Positions 1 to 12,133 of a stretch of DNA of 64,000 nucleotides are shown one piece after another. A program made the translations under genes and the position numbers. The notes under the pieces are model-generated. The model did no database searches and was not told where the DNA came from. It saw only the letters and a list, made by a program, of their open reading frames with translations. Source of the DNA: Pampus argenteus (taxonomy: Eukaryota > Chordata > Actinopteri > Scombriformes > Stromateidae); NCBI GenBank assembly GCA_036937835.1, contig CM072873.1:10602501-10666500 (forward strand), read 5' to 3'. The first letter of the stretch is position 1. Every line of letters starts with the position of its first letter.

Positions 1-148
1 CACAGCTCAATTTACTGCTTTTCTTTGTCTTATATTATAGTACTGTAGTATAGTTGAATATGTTTGGTTTCTGGACTGATGGTCAGAAAAAAGAAGACAT
101 GTGAACCAGTTTGGGTTCTAGGATGTGTGTGTGTGTGTGTGTTTGTAC

Positions 149-3100
149 CATCAGGGTCACTGATGATGTCCAGCAGTGATTTGTCTAAAGTCGACTTGCT
201 CATCAGTTTCTCTTCATACTCAAAGTAAACGTCCAGTTTACGACTCTGAGGGAACAAATAGCACAAAAACATGTATGCGTTTCAACTCATTGTTACTTCA
301 CTGTTAACATTAACATTATATTTTGTCCTTTGAAAAACCTACAAACAGCACACACAGAGGTCTATGTGTGTGCATACAAAAGCCACAAAAATGTACTTGT
401 ATGCCGTCTGTAATAATTATGGACCTCCGTGACATGACAGCCCCTGGGCTCCAAAACTATGTACCTGTCACTGTTTTCACCGCTCACTTTGTGTTTGAGT
501 TAAGTAAAAACATGACCTCTGGCATAATCTTTTAGAACAAACTTTAGTGCACTAGTGGTAAAGATCTAAGAATAGGTCTCCATTTTAAATTCTGGCGTGC
601 ATTACATTACAGTCTCATGGAGCCAACGCTAAAACATTTTAGTCTTATTTAGACAAATGAAACCTTTAAAAGCAACTAGAATTGACCACATAAACTAAAA
701 AACTAACTTCCACTTTTGTATTCTCACCAGCACAAAGAAACAAATGAAAGGTCTTTAGTTTGGACGATGGTTGTTGCGTACCTTGATGTGGTCGAGTACG
801 GCTGTGGCGACATTGGTGTGCAGGTCGATCAGTCTTTTCTTCTCCAGCAGCTCCGGCAAAGAACTGCAGCAGACAAAAACCTCAAGCTGCTCAACAACTA
901 ACATGGACACAACACTTCAAACATAAACAGGATCACCTGCTTACAGTATATGCTCCTCTTCTTCTGTTGAATATTAAATTTGTCTTCTTCTTATTTGCTA
1001 ATATAGTGACCCAATCTCCTCACAGAACACAACAACGGCCTTGTTTTCGATTTGTTAGTTTTCTGACAAAAAACACACCTATAGAATCTCTAAATGTTGC
1101 AACTAACAATTACTCCCATCAACAATTAATCAGCAGATTATTAATTTGATTAATTGCTATAAAATATCTAGCAGCCAAATATCACTCAGCCATGTTAAAT
1201 GTCATATCTTAAGACAGGGTGAGTTTGACCCTGTTCAGTACCTGACAGCAGATGTGAGCTTGGCTGTGTTGTCTGACAGCATGCTGATGGCTCCTTCATC
1301 CTCTCCTTCTAAACCCTGCAGACACACAGAACATTTAGAAGAAATATGTAATGTTTAATGACATTAAAATTCACAATGTGTTATATTTTAAAAGCTTGGT
1401 ATATTATCCATTGTGTTAAATCTTTATCTGAAAAGTTACTAAAGCTGTCAAATAAATGTAGTAGAGGTGAAGTATAATCAAATGAAAATACTCAAGTAAA
1501 CTATGAGTACCTCATAATTGTAACCAGGTACAGTACTTGAGTAAATGTAATTAGTTACTTTCCACCACTGGTTGTTTGCTGTGATGTGTGTGTCTCACCA
1601 TGATGCTCTTCAGGCGTTTGACTTCATCCTCCTGAGCTCTGTAAGTGTCCAGCTCCTCCTGAACCGACTCCGCCACCTCTGGGAACGGACTGAGACGCAC
1701 AAACAATCACACACTCTGTATTACACTCTACATCTAATCAGTGAATCAGCTCACAACTTACTCTCCAAATTCATTCGCAAAATGGCCTACAACACTCAAC
1801 ATAACATCTATTTCCTGTCTGTCCCGGAAAAGAGATCCCTCCTCTGTTCTTACAATTGAGATTACGAGAATAGAAGATGTTGTATTCCTGTACAGATTGT
1901 GAGGCAAATTTTTGATTCCTAATATTGAACGATCAGTCATCTCTAATGACTGTGACATGGTTTTAAATGAAACCCTTTCTCATCCTCTTCAGTGACTGAC
2001 CTGCCCTTGTGTTTCTGCCAGAACTTGTCAGCAGCAGTCAGGTCATAGGTCTTCCTGCTCTTCTTCTTTGGTCTGGCACCGGCAGGAGATGGATCGGCCC
2101 CCGCGCCCTCCTCCATCAGCACCCTGTTCAGATGGAAGTCCTGGTGGACACACATTTTTATTATGAGATACATTCCGTTTACTGTCCAGTAGCTGTGATC
2201 TTTCACCTTTAATTTTCTATCAAGCTATGTCTACATAATCGTAATAGTTATTTTAGTATCCTCACATTGGTGTTTTTATTTAATTACTTGTTTGTTTTCT
2301 TTTCTGTAAAACACTTTTAATTGCCCTATTAAATGTACTATATAAATAAAGTTACCTTGCCTTAGTAGTGGCTTGCTTTGTGAGGTTGTGGCATATTTTT
2401 ATTCATTATCTGAAAGTAATAAATCATGAAACCTCAAGTGATGATATTATCTGTCTGATTTTCAGTGTTTTGAATCCAAGGTGTGACCATCAAGAAAAAC
2501 TCAAGACGTCATCATCTGACTTAATGAATATAAAACCTGACTGGGGAACAGCAGAGGAAGCCTTGAGACCTGCATTGTGTTAAAGACATCTGGGATAAAC
2601 TCCAAACCGAAGACAGCACATCACTACTAATTACACCTCAGTGAATCCTGACAGAAGCCAACAGCACACAGATTCTCGTCCCCGACACAGCAGATCATAA
2701 TAGTGCTGTTGCTGTGGGAACAGCAGAGAGGGATGAGAGGGGGGTGTGTTGGAATCTCATCTCCTGCTGGGTTCAGACATGTTTATAGGAAAGAGTAGGT
2801 GAGTGTGCAGCCAGCAAGTGCTGATGCTGCCATCTGGACCAGAACACAACAGAAACCAGATCAGAGTTTGGATTTTGGATGTGGAAGACCAGACTGAAGG
2901 TCTTTTAAAAGACATTAGAAATATCTAAATACAGTGAGGTTATTTCACCTGTTTCCAAAACAAATCACTTAATTTCCTGACTGTGGTGCTGTGACTCATT
3001 CTGATATGTTTCAAGAGACTAACAGACATTTCTAAACAATTCCTAAAACCAAGAGAGGACGAGAAAGTGGAAAAAACTAGAGCGAGAGCGATAAATCAGC

Positions 3101-3589
3101 CAGGCTGATTACAAGTAAAAGTCCTGCATGAACAATTGTACTTAAGTAAAAGTCCATAAGTATTATCAGCTTGATGTAGTTAAAGTATTGCAGTAAAAGC
3201 AGTGGTTCTAGGAGTGTTCTATAAACCAAACAACTAATCAATTAATCAATAATATTTGGCTATCAATAACAAAAAATAATATCACTATCTGACTTTTAAC
3301 TGCTCAAATATTGGTCCACGTCTCCAAAAATCCAGCATCAATCAGGTTATATAATAAATTCGACACATTGACTGAATCTTTATGTTTGAAGTAAAATTTC
3401 TCTTGAAGGATGAATATGAGACTAAAAGTTAACAGTGCTCTGCTTCTGTGTGGTATCTGACAAATTTCTGACAGCCAGTACGTGTGTGTAACACATCCAT
3501 GTATCGCTATGTTCCAGTGCTGTCAGTACCTCAGCACCTCAGCAGCTGACAGAACTCTGGCTCTACATGAGTTAGAGTATATGTGTGTA

Positions 3590-3637
<48 letters not shown>

Positions 3638-6600
3638 ACATTGCATTGTGAGAGTGGAAGACACATGATTGACAGCTCACCAAAACATCATGGATTAGTG
3701 CCTGATAGGTCCAGGTGTGGTGGAGGGGTGTGGCCATGTCCACATTACGATCTGCCAGGACAAACAGGGGCCTCTGAAAACTAAAGAGGGGAGAAAAAAA
3801 AGAGGTATAATTAAACACTGAGTGCCTTGACAGAGCACTGCATTATGGGAAGTGGAGTCTCACATTACCTCACTCTGTTTCTGTTTATTCCTTTACTACA
3901 GACATACAGCACATTGTTTACCTGAACTGTCCGGCAGCCATGTTGTCTCCAGTGAAAAGGCTGTTTCTGGCGTCTCGCAGGTTCTCGCGGAGTTTCTTAT
4001 CCAACTTCTACAACACACACACCCCGAGTTTGGTAATGGCGGCAACATACAATAAATGCTGTGTGAACCCAGCATAATGACAGCAACAGTTATTAATGAT
4101 ATAAAAACAGAGAAATGCAGCAGAGAAATGCCTCTCTCTGATAATGCTGGAACCTGCAAATGTTTTGACATTTTGCTTGAAAAATTACTAAAACAATGAA
4201 TCAGTTATTAAAATAGTTGTTTTAATTGTCTGTCAATTGACTAATTAATCAACATATACTGTAGTTTTAGCCCTACCTCCATTCAACATGTCAAGAGTGA
4301 ACTCACCACAGCAACCATCTCTGCAGCGTTTCCACGGGGACAGCGGATGATCGGCACCGCACCTGGTCAAAAACACAACACACACTTGTTGACATTAGTT
4401 TCATCCTAAATACATAGATAAATAAACTTGAGGGAAAAGAAAATCATTAGAAGTGAATACCTCCATCTAGTGGACAGAAACAGTATCACATTCAGAAACA
4501 CTGAACATCTTGAAAAACATAATTTGAATTCAGATGAAGTTTAATCAGATCAGGCAGATGTTATTTTAATTTTGCAAGATGATTTTGATTTTCTTAGAAA
4601 TATATCACATTGTCTATTTTCAGACATACTTTTTAATTGAAACTGGTTATTTTACTGACCAAACATTTGCATTTGAAAAACTATTTTCTAATACTAAATA
4701 TTGATTCCCTTAACAACAATTAATAATTGTATTAAGCAAGTTTATTTGTACCATCTGATAAAACACAAAGATAAATATATCAACAACAGTAAACAAACTC
4801 TCAAAGATAAGACATGAAATCTATCAGATTACTCCAAATCTAAGGAACAAAGGATAACTACTCATTAAACTACATATGATACAGAGGGGATTACTATCTT
4901 TCCAATAAATATGGATTTTAAGATGTTTTTATAAAGCTAAACAAGTTAATACAGTTCCAAAACATAAATATCAAAATTTCCAATTTCTAATTTATATGTC
5001 GAACATACTTGGGACTAGAGTTTATCAAGTGATTTACAGCCTCACACTGAAGCTGTGAACCTAAACAGAGACAAACTCACCCAGAGTGACAAAGAAACAG
5101 AAGAGACTGTCCACGATGGTGTCCATGATGGCCTCCATGTCTGTGTCCTGGATATCTCCTCTATTGATGGCTGCAGAGGAGACACACAGGTGAGACAGAC
5201 TGGCTACACTGTAGTTTTGTTTTTGGTTCATTTGGATGCATACTGACAAATCTGCGTTTTTTTCCCGTCTGAGACAAAAGTTGACAATTATGAGAGAAAT
5301 TTTACCATGGTAGGAGATGAGCTCCTTGTTTTGGTGGCAGAGGATGAACATGTCGTCTTCCAGAGTAATGAAGTTCAGGTACTGATCATACACCTGAGAC
5401 ACACACAAAGACACGACCAATGTCACTGCACTGATCAGATCAATATCACTCACTGAAAGATCTGCTGCTCTTGCTGGAGATGTGGACACAATAACATGAA
5501 TCCAATAAAAATAAAACCTAAACTACATATCCTGTAATCACAATCAATAATACAAACATCATCTTGGATTCCCACTAATCTGAAAAAGAGATATACATGT
5601 AACCATGGTAACCTTGGTGACTTGGGTGACAGCATTAGCAGCCAGAGCAGCGCTGGCAATGTCCTCCAGTTTACTTCTACTGATGGCAGAGATGAAGTTC
5701 AGGTAGTACGACTCATACAGCTGGTTCCTCAGGTCCTACACACACACAAACACACATCATAATTCTACTTTTGTGGAAAAACCATATCAGATACACATTA
5801 CTGTTGCAGAGTATTTGTATATGTCTTAATACCTGCCTGGAGTGAATTTTTAAGCTATATGTAAACTATTGTTTGCTGCTATTGACCAGGTCTCTCTTGT
5901 AAAAGAGATAATGTATCTCACCTTTGATTCATCCAACAGTTTAGTTGGATGGATTACTGATTTTCCATTTCAGTGTGTTTTCAGGTGTGACACACTCATA
6001 AAAACACAGCTTGGTAGCTGCTAGAGGTCAGACACTCCACAGTGAACCTTTAATATGTACCTGGCATATCCTGTCGATGTTCTCTTCTGTGGGCATGACG
6101 AAGTAGACGGCTGGAACATCTGGGATAGGATCTCTGTCTGAGTGAAGCAGCCTGAACACACACACACACACACACACACTTTATTGACAGCTGTCAACAA
6201 AACTAAAAAGGTTGAGGACAGCTTACAGTAGCACACAGCAGTTTGACGGGGATGATTTATGTCACTGATGGTCCTCACAAATGTAAAAGTACAATTGTGT
6301 GTGTGTTTCTCACAGATGTAGGGTGATGCCCATGTCTCTCAGCTCTTTGACAGACAGCAGTGGGGAGATGATGTCCTGCCCAAACCGGTCGTATATCAAC
6401 ACCTACACACATACATGCAGAGGTTCTGTTAAATGATATATACGTATAACATGACATACATTTTATTTGGACAAACCTGCTGTGTGTGTGTGTGTGTGTG
6501 TGTGTTGCAGTGTGTTACCTTCCATACTGGCTCTGCTGTTGTGTTCTTCAGAGGAGGAGCATTGAAGTTCAGCATTCGCTTCAGAGCGACTGCAGGTACA

Positions 6601-7169
6601 AAGACACTTATTCATGTATTATATCACATTTCCTAATGATATAATTAGTTAAATTAAAGGACAGGTTCACATTTTTTTACCAAGTGTGTTTTAAAATAAC
6701 AACCAGGTGTCCAAATGAACAGTGAAAAATCTATTGACATGATGCTATTATCATTTCATTACACCTGAGTAATATTTTAAGGGAATAAAAATCTCCTTTC
6801 ACCGTTAGCAGCAGGCTAGCCTTCACTGGCTAATACCGCCGTTTGAAACTAACAGTAAAGTATCATTAAATGACACGGTAACAGGCTGGTTAACGGGTTA
6901 GTTAACAGGCTAACAGTCTAGTTAGTATACTGATGAGTGTGTGGAAGAGAATAAAAGCGACCTGTAGTGAAACAGAAACAGTTTATCAGTTCAACCGGCT
7001 GCTAGGTTGCTTCAGTTGTTTATGTTAACTGGTTAAAAACCTGACAGCTCTGAATAAATCTCCTCTGTCAGACTCGGTAAGGTGGCTGTCTGCCACCGAA
7101 AAGAACCGTTAACGGGGGGGAAAATCAGTCAGACATACCTGTCTGCTTCTCCCGGACAGACGCCGCCAT
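149..7169 (-). CDS. scfd1: Sec1 family domain-containing protein 1 (SLY1 homologue), 5' part, 15 exons
   Basis: Sec1/Munc18 family protein that binds syntaxin-5-type SNAREs and promotes vesicle fusion between ER and Golgi (family knowledge). Coding exons in transcript order: 7169-7139, 6589-6519, 6402-6314, 6151-6061, 5735-5613, 5393-5306, 5170-5081, 4362-4307, 4007-3922, 3780-3681, 2140-2001, 1689-1599, 1315-1242, 863-782, 245-149. All phases join, giving 436 residues of about 640. Diagnostic stretches are VALKRMLNF near the N-terminus, DQYLNFITLEDDMF, VDSLFCFFVTLG, ATPLHHTWTYQALIHDVL and DKSLLDIISDPD. The start gives MAASVREKQT and lacks the Ala-rich N-terminal extension I recall for human. 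The exon 5 donor is GTTACC, weaker than its neighbours. The C-terminal third lies beyond position 1; bases 1-148 are intron. Confidence 0.97.
1440..1571 (-). repeat. dispersed repeat family A (ACTCAAGTA type), end fragment
   Basis: On the minus strand this starts CAGTGGTGGAAAGTAACTAA and continues with TTTACTCAAGTACTGTAC. It aligns by eye with 41125-41285 on the plus strand. It lies in a scfd1 intron. Confidence 0.65.
3105..3215 (-). repeat. dispersed repeat family A fragment
   Basis: Plus-strand strings TACAAGTAAAAGTCCTGCAT, CTTAAGTAAAAGTCC and AGTATTATCAGC match the other-end segment of family A, also seen at 16345-16400 and 41005-41105. It lies in a scfd1 intron. Confidence 0.55.
3593..3635 (+). 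repeat. (GT)n microsatellite in scfd1 intron 10
   Basis: GT run of about 40 bases lying roughly 45 bases past the exon 10 donor (CA on the transcribed strand). Confidence 0.95.
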
Positions 7170-7590
7170 GTTTGATGTTGTTGGTGGTGACGGTGCGTCT
7201 GATGACGTGGCAGCTGGACCGTCAGTCAGAGAGGAGAGAAGACCAGAGCAGAGGAAGAGATCTCACTCTGCCGCTGTTTCGAGAAACCAACAAGAAACAA
7301 ATAATTCATTATTAATAAAAATAATAATAATAATAACACGTATTTAAATGAGTGCAAATTGGCTCTCAAAGTTTAACCAAACCAGAAAATGTTGGAATCA
7401 GCATGGACGGCTAAAACAACCAAAATCCCAGAACACTCTCTTCCATCACATTTTATAAATGTGTAATTTTACAGTAAATCTTAATATTTACATTTTTGCA
7501 GGTGGTTTTGTATGTAAATCCATGAGGCGTTCAGGAAGCCACGGAGCCATTTGAGCTGACAACTAATAAACAAACAAGCACTGGGATCAG
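7170..7590 (-). promoter_or_regulatory. scfd1: scfd1 upstream region / g2e3-scfd1 intergenic spacer
   Basis: Only about 420 bases separate the scfd1 start codon from the likely g2e3 cleavage site, so the scfd1 promoter must lie here. The part next to the ATG (7170-7270) is GC-richer than its surroundings. It contains GATGACGTGG at 7201-7210, which matches the ATF6/XBP1-type UPRE core TGACGTG(G/A). I see no TATA box. The transcription start is unknown, so the motif could fall in the 5' UTR. An ATA-type simple repeat lies near 7311-7336. Inferred from position, not from measured activity. Confidence 0.5.
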
Positions 7591-9540
7591 ACTAAAGGAA
7601 ATTTATTTCTATGTTGCAGAGAATCATGTTCAGATATTCAAAGTTTAAGAAAACAAAAAAATATATTTATAATCAATGAGGAAAAAGAGACAAGTCAAAC
7701 ATGTAAATTCACATCAAACAGGCTGAAAACACAAAATAGATAAATAACAAGAAAGAGGGAAAAAAACAACAGAAATCAATCAACACTTAAAGTTAATAAT
7801 GATCCATAACATGTTCATCAACTCAACCTGCATTTGATGCTGTTTATGGCTGGCATGTTTTCACACTTAGTGAAAATCAGTTCATTTATTTACATGTTGT
7901 GAATACCTTTACATAATGAAACAAATACTACTTGCTGTCTGAAAGAAAACCAATGTGTCACTCCTTGATAATTTGCTCAGAAATTGGATCAGTGCTTTTT
8001 GTATTTCACTAAAAAATAATGCAAAAAGATATCAACATGACAAATGAGGGGAAAAAAAGCACATAACATAATCTCAGTAACATCAAGCACCAATAAAAAC
8101 AATTTTAAATTTAACAAATATATGTACAATTAAAATATGAAAACTAAAAGCAGCTTTTAGGCAAAGTTAAAAAAAAAAAAGCACCAAAGTTAGAACATGC
8201 AATCATCATTTCATCACATCCAAGCTGGATGTTGAAGGAAAGTGTTCAAGGTTTCAAAAAGGCATATTTAAGACTTTTTACGCAACTCACTAGCTGAAGT
8301 TAGACAAAGATTCTGGGTTTTTTAAGTCTTGATTTGACATTTTACTTATCAGCTTCATTAGTGAGGCACATGAGTCACCTGCAGGTTTTTAAACAAACAC
8401 TGGGTATCAAAAAATGTCCTTGAGCCACACCGCTGATTTGGATGACATGTTCCTTCGTCACCATGAACTACACACAACACACACACACACACACTGTAGT
8501 TTATTTTGACTGAATCCCACACACATTCACCAATGCTGAAAATACTTCTCAAAAGAAGCACTATTACTGTTTGATAAAAACTAAACTGTTTCAGGAAATT
8601 ACTGAGCTTTTCTTAAAAATAAAATTATATATTTGTGAGCTGAGAATGGAAGAGAACTACTGTAAGTTTGAATGTACAACAGGTAATATGCTGCTGTAGT
8701 GCTGTAAGTATTATTGGTTTGGGTCTGCTGTTGACAAACATATAGACCACCAGGTTTAAACAGCTCCCAACTAACCTTTATATAGAGAAATAATTAAAAA
8801 AGCAGCATAGAGCTAATGTATATAAAACATTGCCCCAAAACCACAAATGCTTTCTTTCTGTTTCACTGTGGGAGCCTTTGACTGTAAAAAATGTATTTGT
8901 GAGGTGTTTTTAAAAGATTTCAGTGAGCTATCTACCAGGTTTACTAACAGTCTGTCAGAGAACTGCTAGATTTCACCGTCAAGAACCCCTACAAGTGCGT
9001 AATGGAGAGGAACCAGAACCCAGAGCACCGCACCATAGCCCTGTTAAAACTCTGCTACCATCAATAAACAGGGGATAGATAACACTGGTTCACACTGCAA
9101 CAACGTAGTAGGTGGCAGTAATTAACTCACTAATAGTTTTCAGTCTGTAGTAGGAAGCAATGAGATTAGCGCTGACAGCTACAGACAGAGTAGGGAAGAA
9201 GGAAAGTATTGAAAGAGCTGCTTTGGTATAGAAAAACAATCATCAAACAGACAAATTTATAATGCTTTGCCTTGAATATCATTGCATCATCACCTCTACT
9301 CATTATCTAAAAAAAAAATTCTAAAATGTTAAAAAGACTTTAAAATAATTTTGTTTTGATCTCAAAATGTTCTCAACATCGACGATGGAGCTGTAATAAT
9401 CAGTGAGCAGAATCAATAAGCAATAAGAAAAAAATATATAGATTAGTTGATACTTAAAGTAATAAAGATTCTTATTTTTCTAAATGAGGGAGTTTATCTT
9501 GAGGACTTTCTGAAGATTTTACAGTCCAACTCTTCCTCCA
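7591..9540 (-). other. g2e3: g2e3 3' UTR with candidate poly(A) signal
   Basis: About 1.95 kb of AT-rich, non-coding sequence follows the g2e3 stop codon (TAG at 9543-9541). Reading the minus strand, a canonical AATAAA lies at 7607-7602 and is the last good poly(A) signal before scfd1. No exon of another gene is apparent. The exact 3' end is inferred; an upstream poly(A) site would leave part of this as intergenic DNA. Confidence 0.5.
7602..7607 (-). terminator. g2e3: candidate g2e3 polyadenylation signal (AATAAA)
   Basis: AATAAA on the minus strand (TTTATT on plus), about 430 bases upstream of the scfd1 start codon and on the same strand. It is the distal candidate for the end of g2e3 transcripts. 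Confidence 0.45.
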
Positions 9541-12133
9541 CTATCTCCCAGTGGGGAGGAGGTGAACATGGTGGCTAATAGCCTGCTCCATGGAGTTTTT
9601 GAAAGCCTGGTAGGATGAAGTGACGGGCAGGAGGAGGTGTTTGGAGCTGGGTTCATTCTGAGGGAAAAGCCCTTCATCCCTCAGCTCCTCCATCCCTGGT
9701 CTACCAGTCTCCTTCTCTCCCTCCCCGTCCTCTTTCACTCCTGGTGCGGAGTAGTTGAAGGGGTGGAGGAAGGAGATGGAGGGAGGAGGGAGGAAGCCAG
9801 CCGCTGGCAGTTCCTCAGCTCCTGTGGCGAAAGAAAGGAGGTCCTGCAGAGAGATGGAGCTCCTCCCAACTGAGAGGAGGAGACAAGACAAGATGAGGGA
9901 AAGAAGACAAGATGATGGGAAAAAAAGACAAAAAGGAAACAAGAAAGTAGTTTATTATCAGAAGTAAGTAGGAGTGTAAACATATACTATTAAAAAGCTG
10001 CAGGAAAAAATGTTTCATTCTGCCTCTTAAATTGTGACCCACGTCCTTTGTAGCCTCTTTCACACTCGTTCTCGTTACAATGCTCTGACAGCTTTACACA
10101 TTGTTCTCATGTCTGAACAAGGACTGAATGACTATGATGTAAAAGTCACAATGGCACTGACGCAGTTAGACCAGGTTACTAGTTAGAAAGAAGTTTTACC
10201 TTCACTCTCCAGCAGGAAGTGTCTCCAGAAGCTAATGACGGGCGTCTCTCTGTTCAGTCTGTCTTCCTGTTGGGAGAAGTTGATGGTGAAGAGCTGACCG
10301 ACTGTCTGAGCTGTGAGCCGAACCGCCGCTTCGCAGAAAACCCTGCAGAATACTGACGGGAAGAGCTGCACCTGGAGATCACATCAAATAAGATCACTTC
10401 AGTTTAGTGTTTCCTTCAGATAAACTCAGAGGGTCCGAAATTAACACCCACCAAGCAGCAGTGGGTGGGTTATCTTATGACAACTCTTCTTAAGTGTTTT
10501 ATTCAACGTAATAACTTATTATCTCAATGAAATGTACTCAAACAGTATAGGTGACGCACAAAGGCAATTTTGGATGGTAAAAAAATATGCATTGAAGTTG
10601 ATCACCTGATCAAAGACGCCCAAAGTCTGCAGACCTTCCCGAATCCTGCAGGACATGAGTAAATGTATTATAATTAGATGTAAATTATATTACACATTCT
10701 GGCCATCTCTCTCTGTCTACCTCTTTTCTCTGTCTCTCTACCTCTGTAGCGGCAGCTGCATCCTGGTGATCATGGTGAAGCTGACCAGATCCTCCACCAG
10801 AGTCTCTCTCTCATCCATGCTGCTGATTGGTCTGTTACAGCCGGCGAGCTCCAGAAACTCCCAGCTCGCCGCTACAGCTTCTTTCAGGTCATTTAAAGAC
10901 TCCGCATCTGCGATCTACAATCAACCAATCAATCACTTAATCAACTATTCAATGTCATGCTGTTCTTATTATTGGCTGGAAGGTACATGCACTAAAAAAA
11001 ACAACAACAAAAAAAAAAAAAAAAAAAATTGTTTCATCCTGTACTCACCCTGCTGACTTGGCGTGTGAAGTGTGTGTCAGGTGTCATGTGTGTGACAGTG
11101 AGTGGGCTGTTGGGCGGGTAGTTGAACAGACACTGGTAGAGAGCACGGGAGAAGAAGCCAACAGGTGGACCGCCATGAACCAGAGAGAGAGCCAGCAGGC
11201 AGCCCATGTCAAAGTACAGATCCTCACGCAGAGCTGAAAAATAAACACAACATTTGCTGCAGGGTAGACTCCACATACTCAACATAAACATCCCTAAATC
11301 TGCAATAAGTGATGTTTTGTCCACTATTTTTCATCAGAAACAAGTAGTGAACACAACACTGACATATCATCAGTTTTTAAGTTGAACCTTTTAGTAAACA
11401 GTTGATTATTTCCACATCCAGCAGTTACAGAACAACATCGTCATTCTGACTGAAGTCGTGTTTCTGTCACCTCACTATCTTTTAGTTCTCTTTTTTCTCT
11501 CTGCCAACTCCTGAGGGCAAAAAGACATTTGATCACATCATCTTAGGCTTTGATCAATATTTTTAACTATTGTCTGATATGTATAAACTAAACAATAAAG
11601 TGATTGAGAAAATACTGAACAAATGAATTGATACAACATGTCAGTCATGTCAGTAAACTCTTCATACCCTGGGAGTCCAGTGCCAGGTTTTTGGATCCAT
11701 CTGGACCTTCAAACACCACAGAGTCCTGGATCTGTTGCACAAGCAGCTTCAGGAAGTACTGCCTGGCTGTGTTGCAGTCCCAGAGGCTGCTGGGAAACTG
11801 AGTCTGCTGGTCATCTTTGAACCTGGGCAACACGGAACAGGAATTCAGGAGAAAACACAAACAAAAATGTTTTTCAAAGATGAAAGAAACTTGGCAACAC
11901 TAACTAATGAACTGGAGCAAGTTGTTAAACTGATGATCCAGGTAAGTTTATCCTGCACTGACCTGACAGACAGACTGTGTGTGGGGTCGAAGTTGGTCCT
12001 CCTCACTAGGTCCAGACCAGCAGACAGAGCCTGGTCCCCACTCACCTCCACCTGGAACCCGGGGGGACGGAGCTGAGAGGCCAAGGCCTGCAGGAGCTCC
12101 TCAGGTGATCCTGAGGCTACAGGTAAAGAAGGT
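9541..12133 (-). CDS. g2e3: g2e3 HECT-like C-terminal exons
   Basis: Exons 10-16 encode the HECT-like region. The last exon has the end-of-HECT pattern with LPVTSSYQAF, but the position of the usual catalytic TCF motif reads SSKHLLLP, so there is no cysteine to carry ubiquitin. An acidic, Gly/Glu-rich insertion (around PGVKEDGEGEKETG) sits between the FATG-type motif and the C-terminal strand and is absent from the human protein as I recall it. This supports a non-catalytic HECT fold. Confidence 0.8.
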
